Shown here: one piece after another, positions 59,701 through 64,000 of the stretch
Layout: every line of letters starts with the position of its first letter
Numbering within the stretch: the stretch's first letter is position 1
NCBI RefSeq assembly: GCF_014297575.1
Contig: NZ_CP060412.1
Span: 4,526,001-4,590,000 of the forward strand
Length of the DNA: 64,000 nt
From: Dyella telluris
GTDB lineage: Bacteria > Pseudomonadota > Gammaproteobacteria > Xanthomonadales > Rhodanobacteraceae
Direction: 5' to 3'
Program-made: the position numbers and the translations under genes
The notes under the pieces: model-generated
Told to the model about the DNA's origin: nothing
Seen by the model: only the letters and a program-made list of their open reading frames with translations
Databases searched by the model: none

Positions 59701-62700
59701 AAGCGCAGGTTCGCGACATCCGCAGCCACAGCCAGATTGGAAGGCATGCTCAACCAGACGCGTGCGCCCACTGTCCAGGCGACGGTACCGCCGGTGGCGG
59801 TCGTGGTGAGTTGATCCGAGGTCAGGCCAGTATCGAAACCGCGCAACGTCCAGTTGCCGAAATCGCCGCTTCCAGAGGCGTCGAAGTCGCGATTCACCGC
59901 AAAGGCGTGGCCGCCCAATTGATACGTTGCATCGGTGGCGTGTGCGTCGGTGTTGGATTTCTGCGCACTATCGATGATTACGCGCGTGTCGATCTCGCTG
60001 GTGCGACCGCTGAGATCCCACGCCGTGAGCCGCAGCTGATAGACGCCGTTGGCGAACAGTGTCGGATCGAGCACGCCCAGCGCGAGCGCGCCATCGACCG
60101 GCGTGGCATCCAGCGCCGTGTCTGTCAGTGTCTGCCAGGCGTCGGTGCCTGCGGCGGCGATCTCAAGGCGATAGCCCATCGTTTGCGCCTCGGTGAGCAA
60201 GGCGCTGAGCGAGGCAGGTGTGCTGATGGTGGGTGGTGCGGTGTTGGTCGTGCTGTTGGCCAGCGATCCGGCCCATTGCAATTGCGGCGCGCTGGCATCA
60301 GCCGGGTCGCGTACGCGGAGAATCGCATCCTTGGTGCTGGTGAACCCGTCTGCATCCGTGGCGACGACGCGCACGTCAATGAGGCCTGGCTGCGTGGGCA
60401 GCAGGCGGAAACGCCCGCTGCTGTCCATCGCCACGGTCTGCCAGTCGTCCGCGCCGATGCCGATGCCGCGCACCTGCACCACCGTGGAGCCGATCGGACT
60501 GAAACTGCTGGCGCGCACAGTGACCAGAACGCTTTGTCCGGGCACGACCGGCGTGCCGGGCACGGCATCGATCACCACGGACGGCGCGTTACCTTGTGCA
60601 TCGGCAGCAACGCGCAGTGTGAAGGTTGCCTGCGTGGAGGCCAGTCCGTCGCTGACGATGGCGGTCACGACGTAGTCGCCGGTCTGGCCAGGGCCTGGTA
60701 CCCAGTTCAATCGACCGTGTTGCGCATCGTAGGTCGCCCCTTCGGGCAAGCCCAGGAAACTGACCGCGAGCGACTGTGTCTGGCTTGCGCCATCCGGATC
60801 AAAGGCCGAGATCTCGCCTTGCGCGGCATTGGCCGCCAACACCACCGGCAGGCTGAAGTCCTGGCCCACCGTGAGGGCGTGGCTGCTCACCATCAGCTGT
60901 GGTGCGCGATTGGTGTCAAATACGCGCACCTGCACGGTCTGCGTTGTCGTCAGCACTCCATCGGTGGCTTTGAACGTAAACGTAAAGTTGCGCGACGAAC
61001 TGACGGCGTTGTCTACCGTGCCGTATCCGGGCGTCCACTCGAAGTAGCCAGTGGCGCTGTTGAAGGAAATTCCCGTGGGCGTGTTGTCGTCATAGACCAG
61101 ACTCACATGGACCGGATCGCCATCGCCGTCCAGCGTGCGCATGGTGAAGCCCAGCGTGCCGCCCTCGTTCACCAGTTGCAGCGGCATGGGAAGGATCACC
61201 GGCGCCTGGTCGACGTTGGCAACGTGCACTTCGATCACGCGCGTGAAGCTGTCCGAGCCGTCGCTGCCGGTGACCTGCACGCGATAGGTGCCCGGTGCAG
61301 TCGCGCCCAGGTTGCCGCCTTGAGCCGCGAACAGGCCCGGCGTCCAGCGCAGCGTCGCATGGCCGCCACCGCTGGGTACGTCCAGCACCATGCCGGTGGG
61401 CAGGCCGGTAGCGCTCCAGCTGATGAGGTCGGCGTCCGCATCGCGGGCAAACAGGTCCACGTTCAGCGCCTGACCTTCCGCGGTGCTGACCACTACTGGC
61501 GTGGTCGCGCTGCCGGGATCGGCGACATCTGCGCCGTTCACTTGCAAGCCCAGCAATTGCGGGGCGCTGTTGGCCGCGCGTACGATGACGCGCAAGGTGT
61601 GGCTGGTGTGGTTCGGAACAGGGTTGGCGGGATCGCTGTAACCCTGGTCGCGCGGCGGCAGGCCGCTGTCCGTCGCCGTGATGATGATGTCGTGCGGTCC
61701 TATGTCGTCCGCACCGGGTGTCCAGGTGAGGATCGCCTGCCCGTATTGCGCGAGCATGGTGAGTTGCGCACCGAGCGGCAGGTTCGACGCGAGGATCTGC
61801 AGCGCGTCCTGGTCGGCATCGGTGATATTGATCGGCAGGCTGATCGGCTGACCGGCAACGGCCACGATCTGGTCCGGCAGGCTGAACACGGGTGGCTCGG
61901 TCACGCTGCGTGCGGTGACGACAAAACTCACGGAAGTGGCGAGCACGCGCGAAGGGTCGCCATCGCCGTTGTCTCGCGCGGTGAGCGTGATGGTGTAGTC
62001 GCCGCGATCGTTATCGCCAGGTGCAAAGTGGATCGTGCCGGTCACATGGCCGCTGGCGTCCGGCGGGTTCTGCGTGAACGTTGCAAAGCGCGGCAGGCCG
62101 TCGATGGTCAGCGCGATGGGGTTGCCATCGACATCGCTGATGTCCACCGGAATATCCAGGGTCGCCCCCTTGTCGACGAAGGCATTGGTGATCGGAGCGA
62201 CGACGGGCGCCCGGTTCGTGTCCGCCACGACGATCGGAATGATGACCTGCGTGCTGGCGGGTACACCCGTGCCGTCACCGTCATCGGTGGCGATGACGGT
62301 GACGTGGTACGTGCCGGCCTGCACGTAGGTCGGCGTCCAGATGATCTCCAGCGTTTCCGGATCGAACACGGCGCCGTCCGGCAAGCCCAGCACCTGATAC
62401 GTGACGCTGGGTGCGGCGGCGCTGCCCTGGTTGGTTGCCGCGCCAGCGGGATCGAGGCGTACGCTGGGTGCGAAGTTGGGATTGTCGGGATCGAAGGCAA
62501 ACACGCTGATGCGCAGCGGCTGGCCTTCCATCGTGCTCCACTGGTTGCCGAGATTGGCATCGAAGTGCGGCGCGCCATTGGCGTTCAATACGTTGAGACG
62601 CACGATCTGCTGCGTGCTCATCACGGACTGTTTGCCGCCCGGCAACGTGTAGGTTGCGGTCAGCGTGATGGGTAGTTCATAGAGGCCGTGCTGATCGAAG

Positions 62701-64000
62701 CCGGGCGTCCAGCTGATCCAGCCGGTTTCGCTGTTGAGCTGCATGCCAGGAGGTAGCAGGGTAGTGGAATAAGCCAGCGTTACCGAGGTGCCGTCCGCTT
62801 GCTGCGATCCGCCAGGCACGCTTCCGCCGAGCTGGAAGCCAAAGGCATCGCCTTCGCGCAGTGTCTGCTCCGGCGTCGGCGTCAGTACTGGCGCCGCACA
62901 CACTTGCCGCACCACCAGATCGAAGCGTTCGCTGACCACGGTCTTGCCGTCGCTCACCGTTATGGTGACGTCACGGTAGATGCCTGCCTGGTCATAGCCC
63001 GGTGCCCAGTTGAGCACGCCGGTGCGCGCATCGAAGGATGCGCCGGCAGGCAGATTGGACATCGTCACGGTAAGCAGGTCGCCGTCGGCGTCCACCGCGC
63101 GCAGCGGCAGCGACAGCGACTCGCCCTCGCCCAGAGTGATGGTGCCCGGGCTCGCCACCGTTGGCGCGTGATTGCCGTTGGCGACGCTGATGTGCAGGGT
63201 ATGAAGCATCGATCCGCCCCGGCCATCCTGAATGCGAACGACCACAACGGTGTCCGCCATGGCGTCGCTGCCAGGCGTCCAGTTCAGCGTCGCTACGGCG
63301 TGGTAGCGGCCAAACGGGTCAAGCGTGTAAGTGTCGGGCGGAGTGATGCTGAGGCCGGCCGGGCCCTGCACGATCTGCCAATAGAACACGGTGCCATCAA
63401 CATCGGTCGCATCCAGCTGGCCTGACCACGATTGGCCGACGGTGGCGGCGTTCGGGAACGTGTCAGGCACATTGACATCGCGATCGACGACGGTGAAGTC
63501 AGGGATGAGGTTTGCCTGCGGCGCGGCATAGACGCCGTGGCCCAGGTCCGCCTTGGCCAGATCGGCCAGGCCACCTGAGCCGCCGCCCGCCGGAAGAATG
63601 GTGACGGTCTGGTCGGCGATGGTGGCGCCCACCACGAGCTTGCCACCCATGGATTGCAGCACGGATGTGAGATCGATGATCCACAGACCGGCCTGGTTTC
63701 CGCTGCCCTGAAGCGCAGCCGCAATGGCGCCGCCAAAGTACTGGCCCGGATCGAGCACGAGCATCAGCGGGCCATTGAGATCGTCGGAACCCACGTTGGT
63801 GATGCTTACGTCGTAGCTGATTGCACCGGTGGTGTGATCGGCGCGCGTGTTGCTGAAGGTGATCTTCAGCTGACTGCTCATGTTGAGCAGCGCAGTGAAG
63901 CTGGTGACAGCGTCCTGGCCCATGCGCAATTGCGTGGCGCTGCGCAGGTTGCCGCTGATCACCAACTGGTAATACGCCGCACCCAGCCCACTTACGTCCA
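47721..64000 (-). CDS. Giant modular surface/secreted protein with Ig-like and tandem-95 repeats (5' partial)
   Basis: More than 5,420 residues; the frame is open to the right edge, so the true start lies outside. From the N-terminal side: an array of Ig/cadherin-like domains starting with NxAP (about 60530-63190), a region with a YD-like YRYDAQGRLLLV (about 59290), a dockerin-like double calcium loop (58705-58852), a Big_2-like and a ZU5-like segment (about 57750-58400), a propeller-like stretch (about 55400-56660), a peptidoglycan-binding-like segment (about 54670-54890), a long unassigned part, a metzincin-type zinc motif (52341-52373), and 13 tandem-95 repeats, then a unique 90-residue tail. 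No RTX nonapeptides and no LPxTG were seen. Likely exported and attached to or released from the surface; the probable substrate of the adjacent SecA/M50/HlyD/TolC set. The gene continues in one frame for 16 kb. Confidence 0.9.
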   Translation of the reverse strand, partial: DVSGLGAAYYQLVISGNLRSATQLRMGQDAVTSFTALLNMSSQLKITFSNTRADHTTGAISYDVSITNVGSDDLNGPLMLVLDPGQYFGGAIAAALQGSGNQAGLWIIDLTSVLQSMGGKLVVGATIADQTVTILPAGGGSGGLADLAKADLGHGVYAAPQANLIPDFTVVDRDVNVPDTFPNAATVGQSWSGQLDATDVDGTVFYWQIVQGPAGLSITPPDTYTLDPFGRYHAVATLNWTPGSDAMADTVVVVRIQDGRGGSMLHTLHISVANGNHAPTVASPGTITLGEGESLSLPLRAVDADGDLLTVTMSNLPAGASFDARTGVLNWAPGYDQAGIYRDVTITVSDGKTVVSERFDLVVRQVCAAPVLTPTPEQTLREGDAFGFQLGGSVPGGSQQADGTSVTLAYSTTLLPPGMQLNSETGWISWTPGFDQHGLYELPITLTATYTLPGGKQSVMSTQQIVRLNVLNANGAPHFDANLGNQWSTMEGQPLRISVFAFDPDNPNFAPSVRLDPAGAATNQGSAAAPSVTYQVLGLPDGAVFDPETLEIIWTPTYVQAGTYHVTVIATDDGDGTGVPASTQVIIPIVVADTNRAPVVAPITNAFVDKGATLDIPVDISDVDGNPIALTIDGLPRFATFTQNPPDASGHVTGTIHFAPGDNDRGDYTITLTARDNGDGDPSRVLATSVSFVVTARSVTEPPVFSLPDQIVAVAGQPISLPINITDADQDALQILASNLPLGAQLTMLAQYGQAILTWTPGADDIGPHDIIITATDSGLPPRDQGYSDPANPVPNHTSHTLRVIVRAANSAPQLLGLQVNGADVADPGSATTPVVVSTAEGQALNVDLFARDADADLISWSATGLPTGMVLDVPSGGGHATLRWTPGLFAAQGGNLGATAPGTYRVQVTGSDGSDSFTRVIEVHVANVDQAPVILPMPLQLVNEGGTLGFTMRTLDGDGDPVHVSLVYDDNTPTGISFNSATGYFEWTPGYGTVDNAVSSSRNFTFTFKATDGVLTTTQTVQVRVFDTNRAPQLMVSSHALTVGQDFSLPVVLAANAAQGEISAFDPDGASQTQSLAVSFLGLPEGATYDAQHGRLNWVPGPGQTGDYVVTAIVSDGLASTQATFTLRVAADAQGNAPSVVIDAVPGTPVVPGQSVLVTVRASSFSPIGSTVVQVRGIGIGADDWQTVAMDSSGRFRLLPTQPGLIDVRVVATDADGFTSTKDAILRVRDPADASAPQLQWAGSLANSTTNTAPPTISTPASLSALLTEAQTMGYRLEIAAAGTDAWQTLTDTALDATPVDGALALGVLDPTLFANGVYQLRLTAWDLSGRTSEIDTRVIIDSAQKSNTDAHATDATYQLGGHAFAVNRDFDASGSGDFGNWTLRGFDTGLTSDQLTTTATGGTVAWTVGARVWLSMPSNLAVAADVANLRFTLGVQATTLAGGNGAPTIYSPTFASEQGWQLQALGGDHLQLLGGRLFDQVSGLPWQPTGYVLTGPDGTQYAMDVSGKLTGVTFGDGVRWLVSDAGIALVGGTPSERIDFLRDTQGRISSISGGVDASGTARTMAYRYDAQGRLLLVRALDGSDLGTPYGYGEDGQPYADTLTTNLGTAAGWLGNSTSNQWTGALTGDQPVSLGFLVRDSELASTVHAAGADGAIIVAIQASFSDAASRLDIVGGEVLGETVHNGVHTVLVRITEAGLKLLRVRGTGTATITASIAGDLNRDGVIDGADSALWAQDQATGSLAGDIDGDGQIDAADRQLLYANYGWHANLAPVQAQTLPGVFTHEDLSAKLGLSSVAQDLEGDELFWRVIGATHGTATLSPDGKTLVFHPEPGFSGTAAIFVKADDGFNAGQTVQLTVTVSDAQLLAIDIQRLAGLAYGDTQGLNIIGTFADQANVELDADYVRIVSSNSTVASVLGDGTIHGNTAGTAVIEVSSHGISAVDAVTVGNSTYDTPPGLGNGFEVDVYPQAIDLPEMVGERQLKVTDSSGNAISSATSGTLYFISNPNIASITPDGLIIAKASGYATVTVIHGGQQRNILLYVQAPTTGPTVVSAATGASVQDTQGNLLMVPPGALAKDTSVSINAIDPQSLNMPMPVPDLLNVVGAFHVDVGPDGSALPLQMALHVTGPTDPQTGLPTQLNAGTQVYFWRKGIVLDADGVAHDTWWLVDNGVIGADGLAHTSSPPYSGFTAGGDILVTTSKTDLSTGQTTVTAVSVNWDALWAPSASIAMAPGTTMANAALDIFAQAGPLTVMHYTLAGSYQRATAITTDSTGVMSVQFPDPPSITWDKPAVTGYTLDTKTGTMTIQGQNFLPSDDTPIGNVVVKVWLAPRGSELAAPTSTPDHGLVWMALTATVASDGTLTVTLPSGILLSQLQLYVERIVKTVDNQGQLVIPATGLRSDAVNPFDPTQVVNAAMVTNATSINYFQNESQLELIRQTTVDEQGRALQLLGSQVNQIVYNANQSLAFVAGGSGRIYVIDTTTLTIGYTFQLANPTGNIASLIVNGNWLYVAEGNRFGGTGRLSRIDIDPSSSGFLRTQQVLNLDIAQAPDGYLGMAVNAGRYLGITVPLNPIGVSQNTAASPGSVYVLDLSMIDANGKLADGAVRMLPLSSMPSSFAGKGPQYIAAGDRPGEFVVADSFDHSNGLIMINWPVDANGKLGQTPTVTQPSLTPAAGDPNWLNKQFQQNIQRADGVVIVTYLGVDYALVADYNFIFNDAHYGNDDILGKQIGGKIGIIQDPFGKQGGPRYLGATTPFVGGAFDHLVLGDDGTLYADVFVDELNPEPGVYSRDFKALLVWNNVDDLINAAVSNYRAGAGLSTPIDLGNAAIQPSRYDGPTAASMFGWIYGIGAAPTQQPAFQTVEMDNQLYGDITKVDLKSLLQAQGIVVDGNPAFSMDGVQGQLSGGTGANAATEDTMTYGWFNDGHVLAYQYANGWQIVQSDSTQNSIGSSSFGDSGVFYFASDFDFTDLQQGNLPAQTSMGYFTVKVKSVNGQTVDEYRTFKLLIHYKPNDFKNTSDPGFTDITFSAGNGVGNGQTNNPLDVARVQQRLKYLGYPSYNTAAGTPADGQSVNMVYVDGRWDGQAMPTGNNNPTVGRTEAALDLFQTVTGATPPPTTNYDVRTEPDDMIFRPLSESELKPVTEELLQRAEAMLAAGNRAGAYMVLYSCVGAPLLLVQAQITTYSGFFGAGGLIGNALGKAAVGAGAYNLNLDQFSMDIDAGNLRAIRENLRNGGNGRLTDGQLLDADRGVWEDKGLGQYFPGNALFATFASGMPTLNFSDVPGWTNLFSAWLSTGAFDSFQVGVNFAYVLLGHRPAEYRNDPRYAVYDTDASGKPSRFVTVVQKDTGKIVLFFDNRPDLPAYVPNGAMNEAPLTPVAQIKDELTNDVSEDHEYSVMLKDGPDTNPTIIEGSYMDDLKILVKGLTGRSYEDTYAAWAAAYASAVHPEAPQAPNIILWARAMIDQFVGADHQLATDARTPGSDPIYTNKVEPTLDPSKASDRTGYISAKPNDPTLQWLNSGLVSRWRELTNDDYYTVVGGSGNDSRFASGWVADTIENAAKAAQSYLGNSSKMSVLQASDDGWSYTKPAQPQGTLPTTITDHTLEYTDGREFDILFDSSLQSYDYRTYNWLGAPDMNAVGNGLRAIQLATGNDLAPQINYIMGISNLSQAEKVAIVDVICLRLAAGTQWNGAYLGDNRPGYRNSYVVAVLGMIRLNIAGVADSDPHSAAYGIHDINPMAGYAGMIHIKLKPKTLPEHQDALVTGGTPAPGTAASTASATQAATVLAQAATEWGLTAADLATLGITGTPSATISAMTGNSLGLTQDGSISLDDDGAGYGWYTNADPLSNDDFLPTSDPNVWTAKPGSAADGKIDLLTVVLHEYGHLLGLKDSGTDNLMALDLAPGVRRLPSPELLQAVRQVIAARLAQVAQAIADGQTVVTTPIMEAGNAPGGASNGVAAPHSTLESGSLQDGSGWSTTGTVLIGQGTAELDESANTQTRLSQAFMVGANDRFLRFTIHSASLQNPGDMPEDAFEAALLDAVTGASLGGAINLSHTDSLLNLQGDGRSYIAQGVSFVTNADGSRTYLVDLRGIAAGTAVNLSFDLIGFGPAGSHVTISDVAMMGLPQANDDIAIGKEDSTLNVNVLGNDVNAIGSTPTVVQGPAHGTLTLNADGSFTYVPDALFYGDDVFSYALDNGKAQSNVATVHLAVTHVNHAPDAQNLTVQLQEDGTALVDLRPLASDVDGDALAFRIVDQPQHGTLTDNGDGTYTYVPGPLFYGDDTFTYVANDGTADSPVATVSLVVIHVNHAPEAHDATLQTQEDQSVTGRLDQFSTDVDGDALQSALVASPQHGTLVFNADGSFTYTPSALFHGDDSFSYQVTDGQTLSGIATVTIHVAAVNHAPTASDASAMLAEETTLLLDPRTQTSDIDGDALETVIVSGPQHGVLTRNADGSFRYVPDALFHGTDSFTYKVSDGTLESNAATFTLTVTPVNHAPTAANASASVAEDGSLVIDPRTDADDVDGDALTTVIVSGPAHGQLQQNADGSFTYVPDALYRGSDSFSYKVSDGTAESGVATITLTVTPVNHAPVAHDGTATVSEDGSAAIDPRSLASDVDGDPLSVVIVSGPAHGTLVRNADGSFTYTPSALYAGGDSFSYKVNDGVADSTVATMVLTVTPVNHAATAVNDTAATDQGQPVIINVLANDSDIDNSTGLNAGSGRAPNAGLTARVVSQPAHGSVSINADGTLTYIPDAAFSGVDSFSYVANDGQVDSALASVTITVRATNHAPVANDDVFTGAQGQAIRFNPLFNDSDADGDALSTVIVNGPQHGVLTRNADGSLTYTPTNGWSGTDEITYEASDGKTVSNVATVRLVITPTNQAPVAKDDRASIHNNQTATINVLANDTDADGDALTSRLVTGAKHGTVTRNADGSFSYTANGGYTGTDTFTYVANDGHSDSNVATVTISVLGPNLPPIAFDDVAYANENGAVKINPASNDWDLDGDKLSADVLCGPAHGTLAMNADGTFTYTPDTNWYGVDAFTYAAFDGQFHSNPAVVWINVAHVNQAPVANSDAATTHTGQSVRIDVLANDIDVDGDSLSAKITANPTNGTLVRNWDGTFSYTPRAGFVGTDTFTYVANDGRLNSAPATVTVTVLAPNHAPIARDDQATTTVNTAVNINVLVNDTDADGDALSPKLVCGTSHGTLKLNADGTFTYTPAKGWYGTDAFSYRVNDGTVDSGVATVCITVAPVNHAPTARNASFQVQKDGSVCIDFGCLVDDIDDDCLTISVGKPGQGTLSRNWDGTYTYRPKSGFLGTDAFTYTVSDGKLSAAGTVTLNVVRSGAGCYGLTSLSVVAGAASNAVADYAQYIVVMRAGAESGTQASVDWDGTDTASIGNSSNVGGVWWNTLVSPANGSDDDLATKTGLSVRLLN
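47998..51640 (-). repeat. Thirteen tandem-95-type repeats in the giant protein
   Basis: About 280 bp per unit. Each opens with a variant of VNHAPxA, followed by DVDGDAL, HGTL, NADGSFTY, and DSFxYxVxDG. This is the Big_17/cadherin-like tandem-95 unit, a calcium-linked Ig-like fold typical of giant adhesins. Neighbouring copies differ modestly, so expansion by recombination within the gene is likely. Confidence 0.9.
52341..52373 (-). other. Metzincin-type zinc-binding motif in the giant protein
   Basis: The motif HEYGHLLGLKD has the HExxHxxGxxD pattern with aspartate as third ligand, and a methionine follows in NLMALDL as a possible Met-turn. It suggests an M10-like zincin domain directly before the tandem-95 array. 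Possible roles are self-cleavage or attack on other surface proteins. Confidence 0.7.
58705..58852 (-). other. Dockerin-like double calcium-binding module in the giant protein
   Basis: Two EF-like loops, DLNRDGVIDGAD and DIDGDGQIDAAD, about 30 residues apart, the spacing of a type I dockerin. In cellulosomes these bind cohesin domains; no cohesin was seen in this window. Confidence 0.8.
60530..63190 (-). repeat. Array of N-terminal Ig/cadherin-like domains in the giant protein
   Basis: About eight or nine domains of roughly 90-100 residues, each starting near an N-x-A-P or equivalent (NHAPTVASPG, NRAPVVAPITN, NSAPQLLG, NRAPQLMVSS) with inner patterns DADGD and WTPG. They resemble the putative-Ig He_PIG family and differ clearly from the C-terminal tandem-95 units. 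Confidence 0.75.

Noticed and set aside
56667..62675. Very long open frame on the plus strand (about 2,000 codons)
   Set aside because: Antisense to the giant gene. Its translation is rich in H, R, V and G without any family motif, as expected from the complement of biased high-GC codons.

Overview
The window is GC-rich DNA from a Gram-negative bacterium. TolC-type and porin outer-membrane proteins, lipoboxes and Wzx/Wzy/Wzz O-antigen genes show the Gram-negative envelope. The gene mix (FolE2, ECF-sigma/subtilase operon, DcaP-type porin, tandem-95 giant protein) fits a gammaproteobacterium of the Xanthomonadales/Rhodanobacteraceae type; that placement is inference. Genes are densely packed, often with ATGA or TGATG overlaps. 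No rRNA, tRNA or CRISPR array was seen.

Layout. 1-4638 (+): the end of an Orn/Lys/Arg decarboxylase, an AspT-type antiporter, a DcaP-like porin and an exported glutaminase, which look like one amino-acid uptake/decarboxylation (acid-stress) module. 4810-9522 (-): pyrC, then an operon of ECF sigma factor, zinc anti-sigma factor, lipoprotein subtilase and folE2. 9589-12957 (-): an outer-membrane barrel protein, a mono-haem cytochrome c, a Cyc2-like cytochrome-porin fusion and a cytochrome b561, which read as a possible electron route across the envelope. 13198-28141 (+): an O-antigen cluster with FdtA/FdtB/acetyltransferase for a 3-acetamido-3,6-dideoxyhexose, Wzx, Wzy, Wzz, three glycosyltransferases and several unusual tailoring genes (beta-propeller hydrolase-like protein, FemAB-like protein, two methyltransferases, amidohydrolase, B12-type radical SAM). 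28105-35557: an uncharacterised group of nucleotidyltransferase, second radical SAM enzyme, HPr-kinase-like protein, ABC exporter, flavin-reductase-like protein and methyltransferase. 35897-38139: small genes, an XRE regulator with a twin-palindrome operator, and a decayed IS3-family transposase.

38140-64000 (-) is the most striking part. A giant secreted-type protein (more than 5,400 residues, cut by the window end) lies upstream of an RCC1-repeat protein and a four-gene set: TolC-like channel, GAF-HlyD adaptor, PqqD/M50 protease/HlyD fusion, and a short SecA-like ATPase. This resembles a type I secretion system in which the ABC transporter is absent and a SecA-type motor plus a membrane metalloprotease take its place. 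It is the best candidate here for an undescribed system, with the giant tandem-95/Ig-like protein as the likely cargo.
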